Source of the DNA: Paenibacillus agilis
GTDB lineage: Bacteria > Bacillota > Bacilli > Paenibacillales > Paenibacillaceae
Direction: 5' to 3'
DNA length: 64,000 nt
NCBI RefSeq assembly: GCF_007786455.1
Contig: NZ_VNJK01000001.1
Span: 3,248,673 to 3,312,672, forward strand
A model generated the notes under the pieces. That model had not been told where the DNA came from and ran no database searches. It saw nothing but the letters and a program-made list of their open reading frames with translations. A program made the position numbers and the translations under genes. This document shows positions 1 through 7,457 of this stretch, in pieces. Positions within the stretch are counted from its first letter, which is position 1. Each line of letters begins with the position of its first letter.

Positions 1-94
1 TTGAGCTTACCTCGTCCCAATAAAGTAAAGCTTTTTTTAACCAATATCCATCAGGAATTTCGATATTTGGGTAATACATTATTGTTCTTCTCAT
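1..94 (-). CDS. DUF6236-like protein, 5' end only (cut by window edge)
   Basis: The minus strand has an ATG at 94 preceded by an AAAGGAGTG ribosome binding site at about 103-112, and the frame stays open to the window edge. The 31 visible residues begin MRRTIMYYPNIEIPDGYWLK and continue with an LLYWD stretch. From memory this resembles the N terminus of DUF6236 proteins, which are of unknown function and often sit in accessory regions. Only the start is visible, so the length and integrity of the gene cannot be judged. Confidence 0.55.
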   Translation of the reverse strand, partial: MRRTIMYYPNIEIPDGYWLKKALLYWDEVSS

Positions 95-737
95 TCTTTA
101 TTGCACTCCTTTGTTAATGATTTCATCTAACTTTTTATTCGTGAATTTCACAAATGATCTCGTATGTTGAGTATTTACGAAATTATTGAGTCATTGAGCA
201 AATTAATATAAAGAGAGATTCTCCCTTACTTCGCTTTCAAGATCCTGTTATTTTGGATAGCTCCTTCAAAAGATTAAGCATATTACTCCTCTGTTTTGCT
301 CTAAAAAATAATAAACACTCCTTCGTTTTAAAGTGTTCTTCACATGCTCCGTTTTTCCCCCTTACTGTACGATCGCACACTCTCAATACTACCACATTAA
401 GGAAGGTGATTAATGCGATATACTTCAAACTCAACATGAAATTAATTAATTTAATTACGTTTTATTTAATTCTGATTTCCCAATCAATATTGGAGTTTTA
501 GCCAAAACATCAATAGAAGATCATTAAAATATGTTAAGTTTTCTATTTTTTTGTATGAAGAATAGAACATTCTGTATACGACTTTCTTTCTAATAAGCGA
601 TATTTAATGGATAAAGAAAGTTCTATACAAAGTCAAAAACCCGAAAGATAAAGAATATTTCAGAATTTTGATGATACTGCTTATAGTACCTCCCCTCCAT
701 TAGCTTTCTTCATATCGCATTTAGTCCCCATAACAAT
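95..737. other. AT-rich gene-poor gap
   Basis: No convincing gene is present here. Two overlapping short frames on opposite strands (237-437 minus, 253-501 plus) lack family features. A 14-residue frame at 237-281 on the minus strand (MLNLLKELSKITGS) does follow a GAGGAG site, and could be a gene stump or a tiny peptide. An imperfect inverted repeat lies at 574-589 and 613-628. Confidence 0.5.
574..628. repeat. imperfect inverted repeat, 16-bp arms
   Basis: The arms are GTATACGACTTTCTTT (574-589) and AAAGAAAGTTCTATAC (613-628). They pair except for a 2-bp internal mismatch and enclose a 23-nt AT-rich loop. No gene borders it closely, so it may be an old transposon end or a simple hairpin. 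Confidence 0.5.
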
Positions 738-785
738 AAAACCTAATCTCTCAGTACGTTCCGTACTTACTAAGAAATTAGGCTT
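738..785 (-). terminator. terminator of the 834-2909 minus-strand gene group
   Basis: A long hairpin pairs AAACCTAAT near 739 with ATTAGGCTT near 777-785, with an inner GTAC-rich stem. It lies just downstream of the minus-strand monooxygenase gene and is followed by a modest T-rich tract on that strand. Confidence 0.6.
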
Positions 786-833
786 CATTATCCTTATAGC
801 TATGCATTTTCCCACACACGGCAACCACTTGAT

Positions 834-1115
834 CTATTCCGACACATAAACCGTATCTGTCAACGATCCAACCAAAGGAGCCAGCCCCTGAATCAATGCA
901 CGATATCGTTCACTATTTTTCATCGTCTCCAATGTTTCATGTTCCTTCCATACACTGACTACACCAAACGAATCGTTGTCTGCATGAGGCTCCAAGAAAT
1001 AGACTTGCACCGAACCCGCCTCTTTATTAATAGGCACCAACGTTTCCCGCCCTAACTTCCGTACCCGCTCCTCTTTTCCTTCTTTACTTTTAAAAGTAAC
1101 CACTCTAACAAACAT
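834..1115 (-). CDS. antibiotic biosynthesis monooxygenase (ABM) domain protein
   Basis: A 93-residue protein the size of a single ABM/YgiN-type ferredoxin-like domain. It has the typical N-terminal strand (FVRVVTFKSKEG), a central strand with a Phe/Trp-rich segment (SFGVVSVWKEHE) and a Y-R-x-L helix near the C terminus. Family members are dimeric, cofactor-independent quinol monooxygenases or heme-active proteins acting in the cytoplasm; the substrate cannot be read here. A clear GAGGAG site precedes the ATG. It is the last gene of a probable operon with an Rrf2 regulator, a UPF0291 protein and a luciferase-like oxidoreductase, which suggests a redox or quinone-stress role. Confidence 0.8.
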   Translation of the reverse strand: MFVRVVTFKSKEGKEERVRKLGRETLVPINKEAGSVQVYFLEPHADNDSFGVVSVWKEHETLETMKNSERYRALIQGLAPLVGSLTDTVYVSE

Positions 1116-1139
1116 CTGTTTCTCCTCCTCATATATAAA

Positions 1140-1619
1140 TTATCGAACCATCTTTTCCTTTAACCAAGCATCCACCTTGCTAATGGAATCATACGATGCC
1201 GTGTCTTGCACAGCTTCATGCAAAGAAGCGATTGTAGTACGCTGCAAGATCGTCCGCCAAGCATGTTCCGCCTCATTCATCACATCAGATAATAAACAAG
1301 TTCTGTTTTCCTTCAACTGAAACACCGCTTGAAAGACTCCATTGGAACGATACAGAGCTTCTACGCCCTCTACAGCGACAAATACATCGTAGATGTGAAT
1401 GTTCGCGGGATCTGCGATTAATCGAAATCCGCCTTTTACACCTGGCACGGAGGAAACAAGCCCTGCTTGGACAAGCTTTCTCATTAACTTTTGCAAATAA
1501 GTTGGAGAAACTTGCAGCTGCTGACTTAATGATTCACCTGACAACACAGCGTTCTTAGGCAAACGATTAAGCAGCAGCAAAGCATATACGGCTTGTTCCA
1601 CGCCAGTCGTCATTTTCAT
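1140..1619 (-). CDS. Rrf2 family transcriptional regulator
   Basis: A 159-residue protein with the Rrf2 winged-helix layout. The N-terminal helix (MTTGVEQAVYALLLLNRLP) is followed by a recognition segment (VSPTYLQKLMRKLVQAGLV) and a wing (GVKGGFRLI) covering roughly residues 1-80. Rrf2 proteins often sense redox state through an Fe-S cluster or cysteines. This one has a single cysteine near residue 108 (ENRTC), so a classical three-cysteine cluster is unlikely. The start overlaps the upstream UPF0291 stop by 4 bp, implying translational coupling. It probably controls its own operon. Its closest subfamily may be YwnA-like, but this is uncertain. Confidence 0.85.
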   Translation of the reverse strand: MKMTTGVEQAVYALLLLNRLPKNAVLSGESLSQQLQVSPTYLQKLMRKLVQAGLVSSVPGVKGGFRLIADPANIHIYDVFVAVEGVEALYRSNGVFQAVFQLKENRTCLLSDVMNEAEHAWRTILQRTTIASLHEAVQDTASYDSISKVDAWLKEKMVR

Positions 1620-1858
1620 ACGGCATCATTCATTTGTATGGATGGCCTCTCATGTTCTTGTGTCAGCTTTTTAGGGGTAACATCATTTCCTTGAGCATCT
1701 AGAAATGTGATAGCATGGAAAGACTTATCTACATGACCTCGAATAATGCCCAAGTACTGCTGCCGCAATAGCTGCCGTTCTTCTAGCTCTGCTGGAGTCA
1801 AACCACCTGCTTTGTTTTTTCGAGCTAATACGTTGATCCGATCTAATATTTTAATCAT
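1616..1858 (-). CDS. UPF0291/DUF896 family small protein (YnzC-like)
   Basis: An 80-residue protein matching the UPF0291 pattern: INVLARKNKAGGLTPAELEE, then an LR-x-x-YL segment, a G-x-V stretch and the conserved ending GNDVTPKKL. The second ATG at 1858 was chosen because GGAAGAGG lies six bases upstream; an ATG two codons earlier is possible. Family members such as B. subtilis YnzC are small helical-hairpin cytoplasmic proteins without a firmly defined function. The stop overlaps the Rrf2 start by 4 bp. Association with an Rrf2 regulator and flavin enzymes is not the usual SOS-type context of ynzC. Confidence 0.8.
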   Translation of the reverse strand: MIKILDRINVLARKNKAGGLTPAELEERQLLRQQYLGIIRGHVDKSFHAITFLDAQGNDVTPKKLTQEHERPSIQMNDAV

Positions 1859-1916
1859 GTTCATCCTCTTCCTTTCCTTATATAGAGTTATTTATATAAA
1901 TCTTTATAGAAGTCGT

Positions 1917-2909
1917 TTATAAAAGTTCCTTAGCAAGCAATTCATACGACTTTAGTCTTGCTTCATGACTATGGCTGATCGTACCAAGCACAGCTTCGTT
2001 AATACCGAATTGCTCATCATGGTGGCGCAGCGTATTCGCAACTTCTTTCGCACTTCCTACTAGGAAGCGACTGCGGTTATGCTGGATGCGCATTTTGTCC
2101 ATTTCCGTGTAAGAATAATTGAGTGCTTCTTCTGGGGACAATACTTTAAACGGCATTCCTTTTTCCATAAACAACAAGTTCAAATCAAGGCTTGCTGCAT
2201 GATATTCGGCTTCTTCGGTTGTTTCAGCTGCCATGACAAAGTAACCAACATTGACTTGAGGGTTAGGCATGATTTCCGAAGGAACGAAGTTGGAACGATA
2301 TGCATCCAGCATCGGAGCAGATAATTGGCCGCTAATAAATTGTGCAAATGAATATCCGATACCGAACTGCCCAGCTTGTGCCGCACTGCTGCCGCTAGAG
2401 CCCAGCAGCCATACTTCAGGCAAGGTTCCACCAAATGGAGCAGCCAACGTGTTGTGATAAGGATGATCCTCAGGCATCGTTTCGGTAATGAACATGATCG
2501 TTTCTTTCAACTTTTCATACTGATTATCCATTCTTGGTTTCTTGCCTTCATGCAGCGCAAGCGTACTATGCCAATCACCACCTGGCGCACGGCCTACACC
2601 AAAGTCAATTCGGTTCGGATACAAAGTCGACAATGTTTTAAATAGTTCAGCCATCTTCAGCGGAGAGTAATGCATCAGCATAATTCCACCCGAGCCAACC
2701 CGAATTTGTTTGGTGACGGACGCAATATGAGCAATCAATATTTCCGGTGATGCGCTAGCTAAATTTTCAGAACCATGGTGCTCCGAATACCAGATTCGGT
2801 TATAGCCTAATTTATCTACAAGCTGAGCTAGCTCAACCGAGTTTTGCAGCGTTTGTTGAGACGTTTGTCCGTTTGAAGTTGGTGTTTGATCCAACACACT
2901 TAGTTTCAC
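1917..2909 (-). CDS. LLM class flavin-dependent oxidoreductase (luciferase-like)
   Basis: A 330-residue TIM-barrel protein of the bacterial luciferase superfamily. It shows the N-terminal SVLDQTP strand, YNRIWYSEHHG (early barrel/flavin region), IRVGSGGIMLMHYSPLKMAE and RIDFGVGRAPGG, all typical of the YceB/MsnO8-like branch. It should use FMNH2 or FMN in the cytoplasm to oxidise an unknown small molecule. The start is GTG, with an AAGGTC site upstream. It is the likely first gene of the 834-2909 group, with 58 bp to the UPF0291 start. The physiological substrate cannot be inferred. Confidence 0.9.
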   Translation of the reverse strand: MKLSVLDQTPTSNGQTSQQTLQNSVELAQLVDKLGYNRIWYSEHHGSENLASASPEILIAHIASVTKQIRVGSGGIMLMHYSPLKMAELFKTLSTLYPNRIDFGVGRAPGGDWHSTLALHEGKKPRMDNQYEKLKETIMFITETMPEDHPYHNTLAAPFGGTLPEVWLLGSSGSSAAQAGQFGIGYSFAQFISGQLSAPMLDAYRSNFVPSEIMPNPQVNVGYFVMAAETTEEAEYHAASLDLNLLFMEKGMPFKVLSPEEALNYSYTEMDKMRIQHNRSRFLVGSAKEVANTLRHHDEQFGINEAVLGTISHSHEARLKSYELLAKELL

Positions 2910-3127
2910 AATATGACCTTCTTTCGTTGTTAATGTGGATACATAATATCCGTAATTAGATGAAATAAAAATGCGTACCTAATGTGCTGCCAATCATAAT
3001 GAGATGATGGTAGTGCACCTATGACTCCAACATCCTCTAGGGGAACCCCCTACCTCTAAACCATTTCGTAAGCCCAGATGATTGGGCGGTTCCCATCTAA
3101 GAAGAATGCTTTATAATAAAATGAAGA
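2910..3127. other. intergenic region between nitroreductase and LLM gene
   Basis: It carries two small palindromes, TAGGGG-AAC-CCCCTA at 3038-3052 and GCCCA/TGGGC at about 3072-3087. Either could end nitroreductase transcription or act as a site for the downstream gene group. Neither has a strong T tract. Confidence 0.35.
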
Positions 3128-3775
3128 TTAGATGTTTCCGTTCCAAGTTGTTACTTCATCCACACCCAATCGTACGGTTGGGAAGCCTGGTTGTGCTGCT
3201 TTACCAAGCGTAATCATAAGAACGTTGACCAAGTTGTCTGGAACGTTGAATTCTTTGCGGAATTCTTCTGTGTTGTAGCCAAGCATTGGCACGGTGTCAT
3301 AGCCTCTTGCTTTTGCTGCCAGCATCAATTGCATCGCGAGAAGACCACCGTCAAGCATTTGCCATTCTTTTTTCGTTTGTTCACTTACGGAACCGTAGTA
3401 GCCTTGCACACTGTTGTTAATCGTTTCTTTAATTTGTTCGGTCATGTAGCCAGCGTCTACCGCTCTTTGGTTGATTTTATCTGCGTTCTCAACGGTATAA
3501 GCGTCCATATCGCCCAATACGAGAATAACTGCGGATGCATCTGCTACTTGCTTTTGCCCCAATGCCATTGGAAGCAGCTTTTGTTTCAATTCAGGGTCTG
3601 TGAAGACCATAAAGCGCCAAGGATTTAGGTTCGTGCCGCTCGGAGCAAGCATTGCTTCGCCAAGAAGTTCTTTAATTTCTTCGTCAGAAATTTTATAAGA
3701 AGGGTCGTAGACACGAACCGAACGACGGTCGCGAATCACATCATAAAAGTTTGCATTGCGGTTAGCTGTATTCAT
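3128..3775 (-). CDS. nitroreductase family NAD(P)H-dependent FMN oxidoreductase
   Basis: A 215-residue nitroreductase-fold protein with the FMN-binding start IRDRRSVRVYDPSYKISDEEI, the LAPSGTNLNPWRF motif and a C-terminal GYDTVPMLGY segment. Relatives such as B. subtilis YodC and MhqN reduce quinones, nitro compounds or diazo dyes in the cytoplasm as dimers. GGAGG precedes the ATG. The gene is divergent from an HxlR regulator across a 234-bp region with a perfect 11-bp inverted repeat, so it is probably repressed by that regulator and induced by electrophiles. YodB-type control is an analogy, not shown. Confidence 0.9.
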   Translation of the reverse strand: MNTANRNANFYDVIRDRRSVRVYDPSYKISDEEIKELLGEAMLAPSGTNLNPWRFMVFTDPELKQKLLPMALGQKQVADASAVILVLGDMDAYTVENADKINQRAVDAGYMTEQIKETINNSVQGYYGSVSEQTKKEWQMLDGGLLAMQLMLAAKARGYDTVPMLGYNTEEFRKEFNVPDNLVNVLMITLGKAAQPGFPTVRLGVDEVTTWNGNI

Positions 3776-3920
3776 ATTTGTACAACCTCCAAAATATTTT
3801 TTGTATAATAATAAAATGAGTTATGAGCGCGATGTTAACGACGGTATAAGGTGATTTTTTATTTACTACTTACTTAACATCAGCTGCTAACAAAACCTAT
3901 TATGATACATAGCGAAACGA

Positions 3921-3949
3921 TTGAAAAGTACGCACTTTTTCGTGATATA
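3921..3949 (+). promoter_or_regulatory. candidate sigma-A promoter of the HxlR gene
   Basis: TTGAAA at 3921-3926 and GATATA at 3944-3949 are separated by 17 bp. The spacer contains one arm of the inverted repeat at 3934-3981, so binding there could occlude RNA polymerase. Confidence 0.5.
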
Positions 3950-3981
3950 GACACGACTTCGTAACATAGGCACGAAAAAGT
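3934..3981. promoter_or_regulatory. candidate HxlR operator, perfect 11-bp inverted repeat
   Basis: ACTTTTTCGTG (3934-3944) and CACGAAAAAGT (3971-3981) are exact inverted copies with 26 bp between them. AAAAGTAC also occurs as a direct repeat at 3924-3931 and 3976-3983. Its place between the divergent regulator and nitroreductase genes fits an autoregulatory operator. Confidence 0.6.
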
Positions 3982-4009
3982 ACCTATAGAAAAACGAAAG
4001 GAGTTACGT

Positions 4010-4369
4010 ATGCAGAAGCAATACAACAATAGAATCGAAGTGGTTCTAGAAGTTATCGGGGGAAAGTGGAAAGCTCATATTTTGTATCATTTAACGAGGG
4101 GCCCTATACGGACTGGGGAATTAAAACGCTTGGTAACAGGCATTACTCAAAAAATGCTGACCGAACAATTAAAAGAGCTTGAACAAGACGGTCTGATCGT
4201 GCGAAAAGTATATAATCAAGTGCCTCCAAAAGTGGAATACACGCTTACTGAATATGGGGAGTCATTGAAAGAGGTATTGAAGGTGCTGTGTGATTGGGGC
4301 GGAGATTATATCAAGTTCAGGTATCCAAACGGTGAAGTTACCGTAAGAAATGGTAATGAAGAGCTTTAA
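4010..4369 (+). CDS. HxlR family winged-helix transcriptional regulator
   Basis: A 119-residue HxlR protein: VVLEVIGGKWKAHILYHLTRGPIRTGELKR, then the helix ITQKMLTEQLKELEQDGLI, the wing VPPKVEYTLTEYG, and the LCDWGGDYI end, all canonical. HxlR proteins are DNA-binding dimers that often sense aldehydes, quinones or disulfide stress. It lacks the N-terminal cysteine used by YodB; the only cysteine is in the LCDWG motif. AAAGGAG precedes the ATG. A VOC-family gene follows after 15 bp, so the two are probably co-transcribed, and the nitroreductase is divergent. Confidence 0.92.
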   Translation: MQKQYNNRIEVVLEVIGGKWKAHILYHLTRGPIRTGELKRLVTGITQKMLTEQLKELEQDGLIVRKVYNQVPPKVEYTLTEYGESLKEVLKVLCDWGGDYIKFRYPNGEVTVRNGNEEL

Positions 4370-4384
4370 TTTGGGGGAGTTAGT

Positions 4385-4774
4385 GTGGGATTACTACATC
4401 ATATCGAGATTTATGTATCAGACCTTAAACGTTCGGCTGAGTTCTGGGGCTGGTTTCTGTCAGAGCTTGGTTATACGCCCTATCAGCAATGGGAAGAAGG
4501 TCGTAGTTGGAAATTAGGAGACACTTACCTTGTGTTTGTTCAAGCAAAAGAAAAACATTTGGACGTGCCATACAATCGTTGCCGGGTAGGACTGAACCAT
4601 TTGGCATTCCATGCGAATTCGCGAGAACAAGTGGATGAGTTGACCGTAAAAGTTCGTTCCAAGGGAATGGACGTACTTTACAAAGATAAGCATCCTTTCG
4701 CGGGCGGAGAACATTATTATGCTCTGTTTTTCGAAGACCCCGACCGAATAAAGGTCGAGTTAGTAGCGCCTTAA
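4385..4774 (+). CDS. VOC (glyoxalase/bleomycin resistance) family protein
   Basis: A 129-residue protein with the paired beta-alpha-beta-beta-beta modules of the VOC superfamily. HIEIYVSDLKRSAEFWGWFL opens the first module, GLNHLAFHANSREQVDEL the second, and ALFFEDPDRIKVELV is the family C-terminal metal-ligand strand. Members bind divalent metal and act as lyases, dioxygenases or binding proteins; the exact activity is unknown. Translation starts at GTG 4385, six bases after GGGGGAG. It follows the HxlR gene and is closed by a good terminator. The pairing suggests detoxification of an electrophile such as a reactive carbonyl. Confidence 0.85.
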   Translation: MGLLHHIEIYVSDLKRSAEFWGWFLSELGYTPYQQWEEGRSWKLGDTYLVFVQAKEKHLDVPYNRCRVGLNHLAFHANSREQVDELTVKVRSKGMDVLYKDKHPFAGGEHYYALFFEDPDRIKVELVAP

Positions 4775-4878
4775 AGTCTCTCTACACTAACGTACTTCAC
4801 ATCTATTTAATAGCGACATTTTCACGAAAACAGGCTTCATTTTATAAACGAAAGTGAACAGCTCTCTTACATACGATA

Positions 4879-4925
4879 GGGGTATCTCAAAAGTCACTTT
4901 CCACGACTTTGAAGATACCCCTTTT
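4879..4925 (+). terminator. rho-independent terminator after the VOC gene
   Basis: GGGGTATCT with AAAGTC pairs with GACTTT and AGATACCCC (4879-4921), followed by TTTT on the plus strand. Confidence 0.8.
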
Positions 4926-4987
4926 CACCACATATTTTGTTAACTCGCTTCCTTAGCAGTCTGATATAGACTTGATACAAGCACCTA

Positions 4988-5476
4988 TCAGTAAATATAA
5001 AAGATGAGACCTTTGCCCTCGGCTGCAGCTTGGCTGTAAAAACGCTGGATTTCGTTAAAATGCTGAAGGATGTAGGCAAAGAACTCGTCCTCATCCTCGT
5101 CTGAAACAAAGCCGGGCTCAAGAGGATATACCTCCTCCTTAAGCATGGTCGGAAAATCATACCGCAAGCGAAGCTGCGCTTCACCCAGCTCAGACATAGC
5201 TCGAACCGCTTCTGCAACTTGCTCAGCGCGTAAGGAAAACGCCCCGAATGAGCCAAAATCAATGCCTTTGTCTGACGTCAGCGGAACAACATAACCAAGA
5301 GGTGGCTTTCCATCGGAAATATCTCCACACAGCAAGTAGTGAATCGCCTCCCAGGATCTATCAATGCCCAGTCCGGGATAATCGTCTATTTTCAAACTCT
5401 TCAATGCAAGGTCGCCTGCTGCGACTTGCTGCACCAGGTTGTCATCCATAGTAAAGTAGTATCCACGCATCCCCAT
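4988..5476 (-). CDS. DUF1877 family protein (YfbM-like)
   Basis: A 162-residue cytoplasmic protein. It begins MGMRGYYFTMDDNLV and contains DRSWEAIHYLLCG and a DFGSFGAFSLRAEQVAEA segment, all recognisable DUF1877/YfbM features. The family is of unknown biochemical function and is common as a singleton near accessory genes. GAGAAGG lies eight bases before the first ATG; the ATG at codon 3 is also possible. It is convergent with the HxlR-VOC pair and followed upstream by a decayed region. Nothing here says what it does. Confidence 0.8.
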   Translation of the reverse strand: MGMRGYYFTMDDNLVQQVAAGDLALKSLKIDDYPGLGIDRSWEAIHYLLCGDISDGKPPLGYVVPLTSDKGIDFGSFGAFSLRAEQVAEAVRAMSELGEAQLRLRYDFPTMLKEEVYPLEPGFVSDEDEDEFFAYILQHFNEIQRFYSQAAAEGKGLIFYIY

Positions 5477-5578
5477 GTTATCAGCCTTCTCTCCATTTTT
5501 AATAGTGACTATACTGCCCTATCAAAATGTAACATTTAGGAATTGTGTGTTTCAAGGAACATTGTGCCCATGCTGCCT

Positions 5579-5898
5579 TCAAAATCTCATTGGATGGTGC
5601 CAAATCACGCTAACCAATGGATCAAACTCTCCATTTTCATCGTTAAACTTAACGATCTGAGACTGCAAATCGGTGAGCATACCTACTCGAAGAGCATCTG
5701 AGTAAGATGCAGATGGGGTTTTAAAGAGCGTGATGAACTCGTATGTAATACTGTTTGATAGCTCAAACCCTTTGGGTGAAATTTCGATCTCGCAATTTGT
5801 ATTCGAAAGCGATATTGGATAGGAATATCGTTACCATTATTCCTGATATTAGCTGCAAAGTGAATAGCAGCATTTGGTGAAAGAAATAAAGCATTAGA
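5579..5898 (-). pseudogene. frameshifted relic of an unrecognised protein gene
   Basis: Reading the minus strand, a stretch gives SNALFLSPNAAIHFAANI and NNGNDIPI. A shift of frame near 5815-5822 then gives SLSNTNCEIEISPKGFELSN, ITYEFITLFKTPSASYSD and finally HHPMRF before a TGA at 5579. Removing five bases around the shift joins the two frames smoothly. There is no start codon with a ribosome binding site, and a stop lies just upstream at 5899. I read it as the 3' part of a decayed gene. I do not recognise the family. Confidence 0.5.
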
Positions 5899-6026
5899 TT
5901 AGTTGTAGACTGGAACAACGGTGCCAGCACTGGCAGTTGCACTCCTAGTGCATCCGGATGAAACCCCGCTTTGCGGGAGGCGTATCGGTAACGATGATCG
6001 ACTCTTGCAGTCTAATACTTTATTTC
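5883..6026. repeat. palindromic multi-hairpin element, 16-bp inverted termini
   Basis: The termini are GAAATAAAGCATTAGA (5883-5898) and the inverted copy TCTAATACTTTATTTC (6011-6026), with one mismatch. Between them lie four short perfect hairpins in a row: TGCCAG/CTGGCA, GCAC/GTGC, CCCGC/GCGGG and ATCG/CGAT. The whole could fold as a multi-branched structure closed by the outer stem. It could be a MITE-like repeat, a structured RNA or a transposon remnant. It overlaps the edge of the relic at 5579-5898. Confidence 0.5.
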
Positions 6027-6447
6027 CTCTTAATTAGACTATTATAAATAGTGGATACTATGTTCAATTTATGAGCATATATCCACTATATTTATATATG
6101 ATAGATTCATTATTTAGATATCGATGTTACTGTTTACAATGTATTTAATGTAAAGATTAAATACAAATATGATTCTACTTGTGGAGGGCGTAGCCCATAG
6201 CGGGAGGCTTAGAGAGGTTAAAAACAGAGCGTAATCAATTAATTTATGCTCAGATTTACGAAAAATTTTAGTTGCACTTCATTGAGCTAACTGGCAGGAT
6301 AGTTGAAGATTATTCGCGCTGAACCTTACTATAACTAGCGGCGAAAAGTTGAGTTGAAGGTTGAAGCTTCGATGCTAAATCTATGAAGAAGCGCGTAAAG
6401 CCCCAACTCATGTGAAATAGGTCATATAGGCCGAGACGAGACCTTGG
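6027..6447. other. gene-poor stretch with a hairpin and possible relic fragments
   Basis: A hairpin pairs ATAAATAGTGGATA (6044-6057) with TATCCACTATATTTAT (6080-6095). A plus-strand frame at 6272-6322 reads LHFIELTGRIVEDYSR and then a stop. This could be the tail of an old transposase, but it is too short to assign. No intact gene is visible. Confidence 0.4.
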
Positions 6448-7359
6448 TCAGGAATAGTTCTCCATCATTTGAGATAAATAATTTCGAAAGTCATCAACGT
6501 AGGTTTTGGGCTCTACAATTTTTAGATGAGTGCCGAAGCTTGCTAAAAGTTGAAATCCCATATAATTTTGAGGGACATATATGGTTGCTAATAAAAGTCC
6601 AGGACCATGGTCTTCAATACTTTTTCGACCATACCTTTCGATGATTTGATCTTTTATGCTGGGCGATATCCGTGCCTTAATCGTGACGAATTGCGGTACA
6701 TAACTTGCTTCGTGTCTTTGCTCGGACCAATCGTCTCTAGGATGAAACGCGCGTTCATCCATAGTAATAGGATCGATCCGAGATAACTTGAATGTTCGAT
6801 ATCCCTGTCGATGTAAACAGAATCCGTTCAAGTACCAACTCGATTCGCTAAAATGCAGCTCATAGGGCTCGACCATTCTGTTCGTTACAGCCCCATCTTT
6901 ATCTGTATAATCAAATGAAACTAGCCTTTTCTTTAAAATGGATTCTTGACATGTCTTTAAGGTTTCAAGAATCTCGGACCGACCTTCCCAATTATAAAAC
7001 GACAGTTGAATGGTACGATTCAGAGACAATGGACTAACCATTGCCTCTATTTTTTTTATCGTTCTTTCAACTTCTTCGGTAAGGAGAATTTGTTCCAATC
7101 CACCCAGCGCAGTTAATATATTCTGTAAATCGGAGCTGCTTAATAAGCGTTTATCCACCTTGTATTCATCCATTATGCCGAAGCCGCCTTTGACCCCAAT
7201 GACAGAGTAGATGGGGATGTTACATAAGCCCAATGTTTCCATATCGCGAAGGATCGTTCTTTTGGAGACATTGAATAGTTGTGAGAATTCCGTTGCCGCA
7301 ACAACCTCTTTTTTCAGCAATATCATGATAATTGAAATGAGTCTCTCCACTTTGTCCAT
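6448..7359 (-). CDS. YafY-type HTH/WYL-domain transcriptional regulator
   Basis: A 303-residue regulator. Residues 1-60 form a DeoR-like HTH_11 domain (ISIIMILLKKEVVAATEFSQ, then NVSKRTILRDMETL). A linker follows with the GVKGGFGI wing. A WYL domain starts near residue 140 (LVSFDYTDKDGAVTNRMVEP, then SSWYLNGFCLHRQGYRTFKL). WYL domains bind nucleic acids or small ligands. The gene diverges from an epoxide-hydrolase-like gene, with a perfect 10-bp inverted repeat between them that is the likely operator. The two genes probably form a regulator-enzyme unit; the inducer is unknown. Confidence 0.9.
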   Translation of the reverse strand: MDKVERLISIIMILLKKEVVAATEFSQLFNVSKRTILRDMETLGLCNIPIYSVIGVKGGFGIMDEYKVDKRLLSSSDLQNILTALGGLEQILLTEEVERTIKKIEAMVSPLSLNRTIQLSFYNWEGRSEILETLKTCQESILKKRLVSFDYTDKDGAVTNRMVEPYELHFSESSWYLNGFCLHRQGYRTFKLSRIDPITMDERAFHPRDDWSEQRHEASYVPQFVTIKARISPSIKDQIIERYGRKSIEDHGPGLLLATIYVPQNYMGFQLLASFGTHLKIVEPKTYVDDFRNYLSQMMENYS

Positions 7360-7387
7360 AATTGCCCTCTTTTTTACATGATTTCAG

Positions 7388-7413
7388 AACGGTGACAATA
7401 AGATGTCACCGTT
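7388..7413. promoter_or_regulatory. candidate operator of the WYL regulator
   Basis: AACGGTGACA (7388-7397) and TGTCACCGTT (7404-7413) form a perfect inverted repeat around ATAAGA. It is followed by TATACT (7421-7426), a plausible -10 for the downstream hydrolase gene. On the other strand TTGTCA inside it could be a -35 for the regulator. Confidence 0.7.
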
Positions 7414-7457
7414 TATCGATTATACTACATGTATCACAAGAAGGAGGTATTAATTCA

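Noticed and set aside
237-501. Overlapping 66- and 82-residue frames on both strands
   Set aside because: No family features, no good ribosome binding site for the long versions, AT-rich chance frames.
6272-6322. Possible transposase tail (LHFIELTGRIVEDYSR)
   Set aside because: Only 16 codons between stops; too short to support an insertion sequence call.
5900-6447. Possible group II intron or riboswitch remains
   Set aside because: I found short hairpins but no domain V, no reverse transcriptase fragment and no known riboswitch core.
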